From Cryphonectria parasitica EP155 (lineage: Eukaryota > Ascomycota > Sordariomycetes > Diaporthales > Cryphonectriaceae): a DNA stretch of 64,000 bases. Position 1 is the first letter of the stretch. Every line of letters begins with the position of its first letter. The DNA is taken from assembly GCF_011745365.1 (NCBI RefSeq), contig NW_024468911.1, positions 986,759-1,050,758 of the forward strand, read 5' to 3'. Made by a program: the position numbers and the translations under genes. This document shows, piece after piece, positions 23,583-33,999 of the stretch. The notes under the pieces were generated by a model. The model searched no databases. It was given only the letters and a program-made list of their open reading frames with translations, and had not been told where the DNA came from.

Positions 23583-24634
23583 TTTGTGGGATATTGTTGA
23601 TAATTCAGATCGGAAGGTTTCCGGTGGTATTCATGAGTTTACACGTTATCAAAAGTCACTTTTATATACCAGTATACACACATGCTCATTTACTCAAAAC
23701 GTGGTACGTATAAACTCAGCATGAGTGAGCGGCAGTCCGAAAAGAAAACACTTCAGGCAGAGCAGAAAGAAGAAAGCTCGTCGTGTTGGGTGCGAATCTC
23801 ATTATCAACATTTGTTTATTTGTTCAAGCTCTTCTCGCTCATTTCACAGGATGATGATGCCTTCTCAGCCAGCGTCTTGCTTAATGGCCACACCTGATGG
23901 AATTCCGTAATATGCTAATAATACAATCACATCCCGAAGGAAATTCAAAAGCTCCGAACTCACTCAGCCAGCCAGCCAGCCAGCCAGCCAGTCTTGCCTT
24001 CAAAAAGACACACGGCGTGTGCATTTTCCCTGCTTCTCTTCCCAGCCTCTTCCCTCTCCTCTGATAGCCAGTATCAGGGTCAGAAAATAGATGCCTCGGG
24101 TAGTTGCCTGGTCCCTTTGCCCCTTAAGAAAAGCGCCCATGGTAAGAATGATAAGAAAAGAGAAAGAAACACACGGTAGACAGTCTTGTGTCTGTGGGGG
24201 TGGTAATAATAAGTGGAAACTCCGGTGACAGTGATGATAATGAAGATAATACACTTTGCAAGGCTCTTTTTTTTTTTTTTTCTCGCCCGAGGGGGGAGGG
24301 GTTCATTCTTCACCCATCCAACTGTTTCTTGAGGCGTTGGTCGTCGTCGGTTTTTCGTCGGTGTTGAAATATGGTCATGTTTTTAAAATTGATCCAGCGC
24401 TTTCATTATGCTGCTCTCCATTGCAGCCAATCATACAATAAGCGCTCCACGGCTGATGATGAAATGCAGAGTCTCACAAAGAGGGGGAGAAAAAAATTTG
24501 GAAGTAATGACGTCCACGTCTTGGGCAGGGGCAAAAAGCCAGCAGGCAGAGAGAGAAGGAGAGGGATCGGGCCGAGGACCGTGCTGGGCAGGCTCGAGTG
24601 ATTTGAGTTCTGGTGCAAGGAAGAATGGCCCTTT
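23583..24634. other. Convergent 3' region with GCCA tandem repeat
   Basis: No gene is supported. A tetranucleotide tract of (AGCC/GCCA) units lies at about 23965-23991. A 15-base T run is near 24267-24281. Confidence 0.55.
23965..23991 (+). repeat. (CAGC)n tetranucleotide microsatellite
   Basis: Six to seven perfect tandem copies of the CAGC/GCCA tetramer. A shorter copy of the same motif occurs at 53971-53987. Confidence 0.9.
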
Positions 24635-25524
24635 CTAGATAGAAAGACCCCTCATCTCCTGCCGTCCGCCCGCCGAGTTCATGGTTGTGGTTGTGGCGAT
24701 GGAGCTGGTAGGCGACAGCGACCCAGCCGTGGCGGAATCGTCGATGGCCGCGAAGGAATGCGTGATCGATGGGCGGGACTCAGTCAATGCGGCGTACGAG
24801 AGGCCGCGGCCTGCGTTTGCTGCAGACGAGGAGGCCAGGCCGCGGTAGCCGGCACGGGACTTGACCTGGGGCTGGGGGCGGGTGCCGAAGACGCCAAAGG
24901 CCGTGTGGTGGTGGTGGAGGTGATGATGGTAGTCGCCGTTGCGTGAGCAGGGCCTCGAGGAGGGCTGGTCCTCAATGGCTACCATGCGGCTGGCGGCGGC
25001 CTTCTCGCGGAGGACGTTGATTCTGCGGGTTACGAGTAAGTTTGCGTCTCGGACGGACTGTGGTCTGTAGTCGTTCAAGGAGGGGGAGAGAGTATATGTT
25101 CAGCGTTTATTTACAAACGGCGGTGAACAGAGAGACAAAGGGGAGAGAAACTGGCTGCTCGGGGTTGTGCGGGCCTCTTGAGAAGGAGATGAGGTGCGGG
25201 CGAAGACAAATCGAAGGATATGAGGGGGAATGGAGGTGCATACTCATCCTGGTTCAGGCCCTCAGGGACATCTGAGATGTGCTTGAAGTCGAAAGGATCG
25301 GACTGGCGAAACAAATTGGTTATGTTAGCTTGCCTTGCTTTTACCTCAGCTTGACTAGTAGCTTTGCCTGTCCATGGTGTATATGGTGAACAATATGATA
25401 ATTAGTTACTCACAATCTTGATGGATCGCCTCTGCGATTTACCGACTCTGCAGCAGTGACGACAGGCCACCTTCAGACGCAGGCAGAGGGACTGCAGCTT
25501 CTCGACACAAGCGCAAGCCATCAT
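24635..25524 (-). CDS. Hypothetical protein with Cys-rich N-terminus and His-rich linker, 3 exons
   Basis: I do not recognise a named family. Minus-strand exons 25524..25414, 25302..25244 and 25064..24635 join to a 199-aa frame; donors are GTGAGT and GTATGC, acceptors CCAG and TACAG. The first exon encodes six cysteines in 37 residues (MMACACVEKL...ACRHCCRVGKSQRR). The second gives SDPFDFKHISDVPEGLNQDE, a motif that looks conserved and interaction-like. The third begins PQSVRDANLLVTRRINVL and ends in a low-complexity Ser/Ala/Thr tail, with a histidine-rich stretch (DYHHHLHHHHTAFGVFG). The very short second exon (59 nt) and consistent reading frame support a real spliced gene. The Cys-rich start could be a palmitoylation site, which is speculation. 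Confidence 0.6.
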
Positions 25525-26731
25525 GGACGAGTCTGAGTGACGGTGACCTGCTAAGAGATAGAGGGAACCCCACGAGAGGAGACGAAGAAGAAAAAGAAGA
25601 AAAGAAAAGGACGGCAGAAGAAAGCGTTGAAGAAAGCTGTTGTATAGCTGTGTGGATAGCTGGGAAGGCTAGGCTGTGCTCTAGGCGGGATAGCTGGAAC
25701 GGTTGCGGAAACAGTCGACAAAGAATGTAGTGAGACACTTGTATTTGGTTCGGCGGATTGACTGTGGATATCTCGAGCTGTGCTTGACGAAGGAATGGCG
25801 GAGACGAAAACGAATGCTCTGTGTGATCGAGTATTGGAAAAAAGATGCGAGTCGTTGGGAGTTTTGCAAGAGAATGTGTGAATGAATGAATGAATGACTA
25901 GACAAGGAGGCGACAACGTCAAACCAAAAGGTGCTTTTGATATGTTTTGACACCTCACCAAAATCTCTTGAGGCAAACCACACGAAATGACCAAGGTCGG
26001 GTGAGTCCCGGACGAGAGAGAAACTGGCAACGCCTCATACAACCAAGGAGATGGATGATACGTTGTACCAGTCGGACGACTTTATACCGACCACAAGGAA
26101 CGACTTCAAAGGAGGGTTTCTGAAATGAGGCACTGAGAAGACAAAGGAGTGACTGGGGTAGGAGGTTCGTCCCGGGAGAAAGAGACCAAGATCGAAGGTC
26201 TAGAGCAGCAACCAGGAGATCAAGGTTCGTTAGCTTTATGGTCTGGAGGAGTGGCAGGACAAAGGACAACAGTAGGCGGGTGCCAAGGATGTCAAGGTGT
26301 GGTTACCAGCATCTTGCCCAGAGGCAAACCGATGGCTGGCACGGGCTGGCTCTCAAGTCAAGTTGCTCGAGGGATCATCGGTATCTAGACTGGCGTTGGC
26401 GTTGTGTCGGGGCCATGATGTTTGAGGCACTTCGAGAGGCAAAAAGACGATTGGAATGCGGGCGACGGCTGGTAGGCGCGTCTGCAATCCCCAACCTGCC
26501 ACCAACAACCGGACACTGGAACGTGAATGCATTCAGGAATTCACGCGAGGAACGCGTCCTACTTTAATTGATTTTCTAGCGCGTCGGGACGGCAATCAGG
26601 TAGACGAAGGGAGAGCAGATGAGAGATGAGTTTGATACACCTCGTGCGCTGCGGCTTGGTCTTCAACTTCCGGTTGCGGCCACCCCTTGCTTCACCAACA
26701 CCTTCAGCGCCGCCTCTTAGTCTCATCTCAG
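25525..26731. other. Intergenic between two minus-strand genes
   Basis: This 1.2 kb holds the promoter and leader of the 199-aa protein and the 3' UTR of the aldehyde dehydrogenase. Near 25525-25640 the plus strand is purine-rich (GAA/AGA repeats), i.e. a pyrimidine-rich leader for the minus-strand gene. A GAAT tetramer repeat lies at about 25880-25896. No other gene is seen. Confidence 0.5.
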
Positions 26732-28326
26732 TTATTTGGGGTAATCTTTCAGATGATAGCTCTTTAGCTTCACGAACTGGTCGAATCCAAAACGACTCAG
26801 TGTCTGCCCCTTGCCTGAATTTTTCCAGCCCGTCCAGGCGAGATCCTGCAAATTTTGAGGTTTCAAGTCAGTAAGGGGGTGTCTTCAGTAAATGAACCAA
26901 TGGAGATGCGAAGAAATTTCAAGAGAACGTACCGGGCTTGGGAAATCGCAGCGGTTGACAAAGACAGTGCCGGCCTCGACCTGCTCACACAGCTCGTAGC
27001 CCTTGGCGGTATCCTTGGTCCAGATGCTGGCGGTCAGACCAAAGTCGCTGTCGTTCATGAGCTTGACGGCTTCCTCGTCACTCTTGACCTTCATGACGGG
27101 AATCACAGGGCCGAAAGTCTCCTCTGTCATGACGGCCATCTCATGGGTGACACCCGTCAGCAGCGTCGGCTTGACAAAGTTGCCCTTGGGCGGAGGGTTG
27201 CTGAAAGTCTCGTTCTTGGGCGTGGCATCCTTGGCTCCCTTGTCCAGCGCGTCCTTGATGTGCGCCTCGATAGTCTCCTTGGATCGCTTGGAAATAACTG
27301 GACCGACATGTGTGCTCTTGTCGAAAGGGTCGCCCAGTTTGTAGCCCTTCAGCACGGCCTGCACGGCCTCGACGAATTTGTCATAAACCTTCTCGTCGAC
27401 ATAGACACGCTCGACGGAGCAGCAGCTCTGCCCGGAGTTGAACACAGCACCATCAACAATTTCCTCCGCCGCCCATGCAATGTCCACATCGTCGCGGATA
27501 TATGCAGGGTCCTTTCCGCCGAGTTCCAGGCCAACACCAACAACACGATCTGAGGCAGCTTTCTGGACGGCTAGACCTCCGGCCACCGAGCCAGTGAAGC
27601 ACACCAAGGACACTAGTGGATTGCGAACAATAGCCTCGATGGTGGTGGGCGAGCCGCAGTGGAAATACTGGAAGACGCCTGCTGGCAGGCCAGCTTCAGT
27701 GAAAGCCTTGTGGACCTGCTCGACAACGGTTGGTGTTTGGGGCGAGGGCTTGACAATGACTGTGTTTCCAGAAAGGAGGGCAGGAATGAGAGAGTTGACA
27801 AAGGTGAGATAAGGATACTGCCAACAAGATGTCAACCACTTTGAAAACTACTACACGATCGCAGTGCCTACGCAAAATTGCGTGGTACATCATCTCTCGT
27901 ACGAGGAATGCACAAACTTACGTTCCACGGGAAGAGGATGAGCACAGGCCCGACAGGGACCTTCCGGATGAACCTCTTGAAACCCTTCTCCGCCTCGCCC
28001 TCCGTGTCCTTTAGGGTGTCCTCACTGATCTTGAGGAGGTACTCGCATCGCTTGACAGCCGTAGAAACCTCCTTGCCAGTGTAGTTGATGGGCCTGCCCA
28101 TCTGTGTGGTAAGCTCCAGAGCCAACTCATCCTCGTGGTCTGTGAGCCACTTCAAGGCCTTCTTCACAATGGCCTGCCTGTCGGCCAGTGTAGTCTTGCT
28201 CCAGGTCTTGAATGCATCCGTGGCAGTCTGTGGCAGGAGCTCTACGTCTTCTGCTGAGATGCCATTGCGGGTAATGATGGGTTCGTTCGTGTTGGGGGAA
28301 ATCGTGGTGAGGATCTCGACAGACAT
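26732..28326 (-). CDS. NAD(P)+-dependent aldehyde dehydrogenase (succinate-semialdehyde dehydrogenase-like)
   Basis: Three minus-strand exons, 28326..27922, 27817..26933 and 26845..26732, all phase 0, encode 467 aa. The short last exon (38 codons) completes the C-terminal AWTGWKNSGKGQTLSRFGF block that every ALDH has. The enzyme oxidises an aldehyde to the acid. Seen directly: cofactor-binding FPWN and GNTVIVKPSPQTP, FTGSVAGG, the catalytic Glu in LELGGKDPAYI, the nucleophile region NSGQSCCSVERVYV with the catalytic Cys in QSCC, and EETFGPVIPVM. No targeting signal is evident, so it is probably cytosolic. At 467 aa it is slightly shorter than classic ALDHs (about 480-500), because the N-terminus is short. 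Substrate cannot be set from sequence; the overall pattern (SPNTNEP N-terminus) resembles fungal SSADH-like enzymes. It is divergent from esf2 across 384 nt. Confidence 0.92.
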
Positions 28327-28710
28327 TTTGAATGTGGTAGGCCTGAGAACACAGAAACGACGAATAAATTCAAGAAGAAAGACGATGACGGAATAGCTCC
28401 AGGTTGGACATTAGGAGAGGGTTTCGAATTCTCTTATTTAGTCACTGGTTACTCAACATGAGTCGCCATTGCCCCGTAGATAATGGCCCAACTGCCCCTC
28501 CAAGATTTATCATTGAGCCATGAGTATCATAGTTCGCCCCACGGCACCGATCTCGGCTGCCCATCCGATAAGATAAGAGCCCCTGTTCCTCTAGTCGGCG
28601 GCCTGAATTTTTGAAGGCAATTCAATTGTCAGACTTCTTTGTGATCTAAAGAGGACGATCACTTTTGCGTTGGCTCGATACACGACTCGCCAAGTCAATT
28701 TCCCTGCAAA
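28327..28710. other. Divergent promoter ALDH (-) / esf2 (+)
   Basis: A 384-nt shared upstream region. No extra gene or clear TATA element is seen. Confidence 0.5.
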
Positions 28711-29700
28711 ATGGCTCCTGAAAAGAGGAATCACTTCCTTGATGCAGAAGAGAGCGATGATGATGCCCAAGACTACAACTCCGAAGATGAACTGCAGAAA
28801 GGTGGTCGGACTGCGAAGCGTCGGAAGCTGGAGGACGAGGGCGATTCCGAGGACGAGGATGCAAGCGAGAATGGAGAGGTTTCGGCTGGTCAAGAAGATG
28901 GGGATTCTGAGAGTGAGGAAAAAGAAGTTTCCAAGTCACTGAAGAAGTCAAAGAAAACCAAGAATGCAGACAGCGATGCCGAGCCTGAGGGGGAAAAGGA
29001 CAACACAAAGTCCGCCGCACTGGTCAAAAGCCTGACCAAGAAGAATCTCGTGGCCACGGACGCTGCCATCAAGAAGTCCGGCGTCGTTTACCTCTCACGT
29101 ATCCCGCCGTTTATGAAACCCGCCAAGCTACGATCCCTCCTCGAACCATATGGCAAGATCAACCGCGTCTTCCTCACCCCGCAGGATCCCGCCGCACACG
29201 CGCGCCGCGTCCGCGCGGGCGGCAACAAGAAGAAGATGTACACCGAAGGCTGGGTTGAGTTCGTACGCAAGAAGGACGCTAAGAGTGTCTGCGAGCTGCT
29301 GAACGCGCAGACCATCGGCGGCAAAAAGGGGACTTACTACCGCGACGATATCTGGACGCTGTTGTACCTCAAGGGTTTCAAGTGGCACAATCTGACGGAA
29401 CAAATTGCGGCAGAGAATGCAGAAAGGAGCAACAGGATGATGGCTGAAGTGAACCGAACGACAAAGGAGAATATGGAGTTCGTGAGGAACGTGGAAAAGG
29501 CCAAGATGCTAGATGGAATACAGGCCAAGAAAGCACAGAAGAAGAATCTGGATCAGGAGCATGGAGTACAGCCAAATCCCAAGGTCGAAAGAAAGCCGGG
29601 CGAGAAAGCGAGGACATTCAAGCAGGTACCTCTGGCAAAGAAGGGAGAGGAGCCTGCTCGTCCAAATGAGCTCAAGAGCGTGGCAAGCAGGATCTTTTGA
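28711..29700 (+). CDS. esf2: Pre-rRNA-processing protein Esf2 (ABT1 family)
   Basis: Single-exon gene of 329 aa with ATG at 28711. Esf2 is a nucleolar RNA-binding component of the small-subunit processome and stimulates the Dbp8 helicase during 18S rRNA maturation. The N-terminal third is acidic and Ser-rich (EESDDDAQDYNSEDE, then a KRRKLEDEG basic patch and more acidic runs). An RRM-like domain follows (about 120-225): strand GVVYLSRIPPFMKPAKLR, then YGKINRVFLTPQD and EGWVEFVRKKDAKSVCELL, ending with TIGGKKGTYYRDDIWTLLYL. A helical C-terminal region (FKWHNLTEQIAAENAERSN) is characteristic of Esf2/ABT1. The short tail is Lys-rich. Length and domain order match the family. Confidence 0.95.
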   Translation: MAPEKRNHFLDAEESDDDAQDYNSEDELQKGGRTAKRRKLEDEGDSEDEDASENGEVSAGQEDGDSESEEKEVSKSLKKSKKTKNADSDAEPEGEKDNTKSAALVKSLTKKNLVATDAAIKKSGVVYLSRIPPFMKPAKLRSLLEPYGKINRVFLTPQDPAAHARRVRAGGNKKKMYTEGWVEFVRKKDAKSVCELLNAQTIGGKKGTYYRDDIWTLLYLKGFKWHNLTEQIAAENAERSNRMMAEVNRTTKENMEFVRNVEKAKMLDGIQAKKAQKKNLDQEHGVQPNPKVERKPGEKARTFKQVPLAKKGEEPARPNELKSVASRIF

Positions 29701-30105
29701 AATACCTGCTCATGGGAATCAACATGTGCCTTTGCTATTGGACTGCCTTGGATGTGGTCAGAGCCGCTGCCAACAGCCATTGTCACTCTGTCGGTGCAAG
29801 CTCTCGGGTATCAGGCTTCCGTCGAAATCGACAGGAACCACTTCATGGCGCCTTGTGGGAATAATGTTATGGAACATCTTTGTCCACGTAACATTGGTCA
29901 GACATGGTGATTTTTCTGGCAGCCTGGGAATGGCCAGGTGGTTTGTTCAAGCCTCTCGTGACTGTTAGGAAACAACACTATATAATTTTCCGCCTCTACC
30001 AGATTCATCCCTACTTCATATCCGTCAGATCTTCTCCATATCTGACCTCGAATTCCTCCTAACCATCGTCTCACCCTTTGCACTACACTCCAACAACCCA
30101 CAAAC
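29701..30105. other. Intergenic esf2 / chromo-like gene
   Basis: This stretch holds the 3' UTR of esf2 and the promoter of the next gene, with a TATA-like element at 29979. Confidence 0.5.
29979..29986 (+). promoter_or_regulatory. TATA-like element
   Basis: TATATAAT lies 127 nt upstream of the ATG at 30106, followed by a C/T-rich leader, which is a plausible fungal core promoter arrangement. Confidence 0.4.
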
Positions 30106-31329
30106 ATGTCTACCTCGGCGCAGGTATCACGAACAGGTGGCATGTCGAGCATAACCGCTCAAGAAGCTCTCGACGAGCTCAGTCTCCTGAACAACTTTGA
30201 ACTCGTCAGGCTACTCGAGGCCTGGATCAAAGGCGCCATCAGTTTCGCAAGGACTCAAGGCTACGAGTTCTACCCCAACGTCTGTGCCCTAGAGGCCCTC
30301 AAAGAATACCGACAGCATAGTTCTTGGTATTCCAACTATCCTTGGAACCAGTTGCCCAGCAATCGACACCTCGCCGCGATGAGCAAACTTGTGCACAATG
30401 TTTGCACCGGCCACAGCATCACCGAGTCGCACCAGGTGCGTGGCAACGCCGTTGAAGGCGAAGCTCTAGCAGTTCCTGGTGGCTTACGTCCCAACGTTGA
30501 GAGTGATCTGGAGGTGGAGGGCAACGATGAGAAGACAGAAGGTGGCGACGAACAATCCGAAAACGACAATCAGTATTTGGGCGTAGATGAGAACATCGGT
30601 GTTCACAAAGAAGAGTATGGTCAGATGGAGTCTGAGGACGAGGACGAGGACACCGACGACACTGACGACACTATCCCCGCTGTCGCACCATTACCGCCCC
30701 TCTCGTGCCGCTTCTCACATTTCAACCCAGTGTTCAGCTCTGAAAGTCCCTTCCGCCGCGCTCCTAGAGTTCAGCAGAATACACTGTTGCACACCGCCAA
30801 CACTTCTTCATCTCAATCGTCAGACCATGCCATCAACACCACCCGTGATGGTAGCAAAGGCAAGGGTAAAGCCAAGGCAAAGGCCACGAGCAAGGCCAAA
30901 AGCAAGGGCAAGACCACACGTAGCCACTCCACCACCGTTGACGATCCTTCCTTCCCCAGCCGCCAGACTCGCGCCCAATACCGCCATGCTGCAAGTAGTA
31001 CTTCCGATCCCCACCCCAAGCACCGAGTCCAGAAAAAGAAGCCAACTGGGCCTGGCCATACTCTCAAGACCGACGCCAAGACAGGCGAGCAGTACGACGC
31101 GTGGTCCTTTGAGCGGATACTGGATTCTCGCTGGACTCGCGCGGGCGGCAAACGAGGCCGCCGCCGGGACATTGAGTATAAGATCAAGTGGACGTATGGC
31201 AAGTGGACGTGGCAGCCTAGTCTGGACCTGCAGGACAACCCTAAGGATATCGCCGAGTTTCACAAGGCGTTTCCGGCAAAGCCAGGCCCTCCTCTTTGGT
31301 TTCGGCGTGCAATGGGTCAGCGCAAGTAG
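30106..31329 (+). CDS. Chromodomain-like protein
   Basis: Single-exon gene of 407 aa. The C-terminal region (about 333-392) reads like a chromo domain: DAWSFERILDSRW, a basic loop, DIEYKIKWTYGKWTWQPS and LDLQDNPKDIAEFHKAFP. This matches the usual pattern of an aromatic/ILD start, a YxVKW strand, a W(E/Q)P strand and a final helix. Chromo domains commonly bind methylated histone tails. The N-terminal 110 residues (ITAQEALDELSLLNNFELVRLL and further) look folded and helical but are not recognised. Between them lie an acidic stretch (ESEDEDEDTDDTDD near 175-190) and a very Lys-rich run (KGKGKAKAKATSKAKSKGK near 250-268), which could bind DNA or act as a nuclear signal. Two chromo-domain aromatic-cage positions seem filled by W/F, but this needs modelling. 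Retrotransposon integrases also carry chromo domains; no integrase is seen here. Confidence 0.75.
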   Translation: MSTSAQVSRTGGMSSITAQEALDELSLLNNFELVRLLEAWIKGAISFARTQGYEFYPNVCALEALKEYRQHSSWYSNYPWNQLPSNRHLAAMSKLVHNVCTGHSITESHQVRGNAVEGEALAVPGGLRPNVESDLEVEGNDEKTEGGDEQSENDNQYLGVDENIGVHKEEYGQMESEDEDEDTDDTDDTIPAVAPLPPLSCRFSHFNPVFSSESPFRRAPRVQQNTLLHTANTSSSQSSDHAINTTRDGSKGKGKAKAKATSKAKSKGKTTRSHSTTVDDPSFPSRQTRAQYRHAASSTSDPHPKHRVQKKKPTGPGHTLKTDAKTGEQYDAWSFERILDSRWTRAGGKRGRRRDIEYKIKWTYGKWTWQPSLDLQDNPKDIAEFHKAFPAKPGPPLWFRRAMGQRK

Positions 31330-31651
31330 GTTGGTGTGAGTTCTCCCGACTGAAAGAAGGATGGCTAGGGGAGAGGGGGAGGGGAGGGGGACGTATGAAA
31401 GCTAAGGTGCGAGAGTGTACGGGAGTGGCACAGGTTTCCTCTCCTGGACAGACGGTCTCGCATGATTTCTGGCATGCAAGCAGGCTTATTACGGCCTAAT
31501 GTCTGTACTGGAAGAGCAAAATCTGCCAGCTTGGCATTGGTACATGCACGCAAATGGAAACGAGTTCTACCAAACTAGAGGGAGCAATTTTGGCAGATAG
31601 AATGGCGAATACCATCTCATTTGACTATTTATTGCCCAATCTGAGCATCTT
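31330..31651. other. Convergent 3' region
   Basis: A 322-nt gap between two stop codons. A G-rich run (GGGGAGAGGGGGAGGGGAGG) occurs at 31369-31389. No gene is seen. Confidence 0.55.
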
Positions 31652-33348
31652 CTACTCATGATCCTCCACCGTCAGCTCATCGAAATCCTCCAACAGCTCA
31701 TCCATATTCACTCTCGGCACATCGTCATCCTCAGTGGCTTCTGTCTCTGCCACGCTCATGCTGTCCACATCCATGGCGCCCTCCTGCGGCTTCTTATTCT
31801 TGTTCGTGTTCTTATACAGAGCCAACGCTGCACGCAGCTCGTCGTCCTCCTCCACGTCACGCAGGAACAACTCGTATTCATTGTCCATGCGCTCCTGGTC
31901 CGCCTTCTTGGGCAGCAGATCGCCCTCATCCTTGGCCATGCGCTTGAGGCGCCACTTCCTGTTGCGGTGCTTGCGGTTGCGAGGCCAGTACTTCTTAACG
32001 AGCACCACGTCCGGTATGCGGGAGCCGTACTTGGATTCCTCCATGGCCTCGAATTGCGGGTTGTTGAAGTTTGTGCCTGTGAGCATGTAGCCCATGACCG
32101 AGTCGCCCACATTTAGGAAGTTACCCAGGTGGGTCCGCACGTTGTACGTCTTTTGCATGTCGTCTATCCGCGTCACCTCGACGTCTGCAACTAGCCACCT
32201 GCCCTTAGACGGACCCAGCGGCTCAATGTTCAGGACCATGAACTCCACGAGGTCGGGAGCGTCGGCCAGGGAAACGAATGGCGCCCGCCAGTATATGTCA
32301 GGGTGGAGGTCGGCGGTCTGAAGGGTGTTGGGGTCGACAAAGTAGACAGAAGTGCCGATCTTGTTGCAGAGGACAAGGGGAGAGATGTTCCCCAGTGACT
32401 TTGCCATCGGAATGGGTAGGCAGACGAGGTCATCCTTGCAGATCGGCACCAGCTCCACGGAGAAGGCAAATTTGTAGCTCTTTTTTGATGTGTGCACATC
32501 CTCCGAGATGAGCTCCTGACTCTTCCTCACGTTCACGGGCACGACCGACTTGAGGAAATCGACAAACTTCTCGGCCTGGTTTCTCGCAGAGAAAAAGAAG
32601 TCGATACCGTCCTTGGCCTCCTTTATGTTGATGGTGTCTCGGTGGGCGCCATGCTTCAGGAGCAGCTGCTCTAGGTATAAGAATGTTCTCTTGTGGAGGA
32701 CCTTTTGTCGGACCTGCACGCAAGCCCTCCAGACGTTGGCTGTATATGATTTCGCACAATCGGGGCATTGCTGGTAGGCGACAATGCTATTGGAACGTTA
32801 GCACCTTGAAGTCCTCCAAGTATGACCAGTCAGCTTTCTTCCAACTTACTAGACAACCTCAAAGCTCTGCTGCATCAACACGCCATCGGACACGGAGTCT
32901 TGCACTGTGATCTTGACTTTTATCCTTCTGGAATGCGGCTCCGTCCACACGAAACTGGCATCGATAATCCTCGTCTTCCCAAGACCTCTCAACTTCTTCA
33001 GACAAAGAGCCAGAAGTTCTCTGGACTCGGGTGCGGCCACAAGCCAGCTCGTAGGAGGCATGAGCCATCGGTCGCAGTCTCGACAAAAGTTGAGCACGGC
33101 TTCTCGCTGGATGCCTTGTGATATGTCGTTGGTCAGTTTGACGCAGTCGTAGCAGAGGGCTCCGGCGGCGGTCGTTCCGTCAATGGGGGCACCACAATTG
33201 CAGCAGAGGATGCTATCCACCCATCATCTTGTCAGCGTGATGCGTGCTGGTATGCAGCTGCCAGGGGAAGAGTGACTTACGTTGCGCCATTCATTGCAGT
33301 GCCTGCGGAGGGCGCAATGGAGACTGCGCCATCCATGTCAACATCCAT
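31652..33348 (-). CDS. nmd3: 60S ribosomal export protein Nmd3
   Basis: Three minus-strand exons, 33348..33281, 33212..32850 and 32786..31652, give 521 aa, close to yeast Nmd3 (518). Donors are GTAAGT; codons are split at both junctions and the frame holds. Nmd3 is the shuttling adaptor that links pre-60S subunits to Crm1 for nuclear export. The N-terminal zinc-binding region shows the expected Cys pairs: ILCCNCGAPID, CYDC, FCRDCDRW and CPDC. The central domain and the DFFFSARNQAEKFVDFLKSVVPV and GNISPLVLCNKI blocks are family-typical. The C-terminus has a basic stretch (YWPRNRKHRNRKWRLKRMAKDE), acting as nuclear localisation signal, and an acidic/hydrophobic tail (MDELLEDFDELTVEDHE) with the spacing of a leucine-rich export signal. 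Intron positions early in the gene are short (about 63-68 nt). Confidence 0.96.
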
Positions 33349-33999
33349 TTCTGCTGTGGTTTGGTATATGATTGTAGGTGAAAGGTTTTGTGAGGTATGT
33401 GTATTGTTGTTGTTGTTGATGTTGTTGTAAGCAGAACAAAAACCGAAGGCAAGATTTATGGGTGGGAGCCTCCAGAGTAGACTGAATACAATGCGAGTTG
33501 CCTTCCAAAAATTCCAAGTTTGCCCCGCTGACTTAGATTGATAAGCCTCGATAAGTTACAGGGGCCGCCCCTGACACTAGTAGCCATCAAGTGAATTTCG
33601 GACCCACAAAACGACTCTGATCTTGGATGAGTCAGTATGACTTGTATAAGTGCACCACCACACATAGAAACACCAACTTGAGGAATGGTTTGTAATTATA
33701 TAGACTAGCAAAGAGTATCGTAGCCAGAGCGTGTTGCATGAAAATCATCTCAACTCTCTCTCTCCCTCCCAGGTCTGATAGTTGTCCAGTAATATTAACT
33801 AAACGAGCGAGCAAAATTTGTGGATACTACAGTACTGTACATACAAGTCCAAGAGGTATACAGACATGTCAGCCCTTGGTCATCTCCTACAGAGATAACT
33901 ACTGTAGAGATCTTCATAAAAATACGAGCATAGCCCCAGGACACGGCAAACGCTATAGGTCAATCACCATCGCTCTCTGACCTTCCAATGCTTGGTAGC

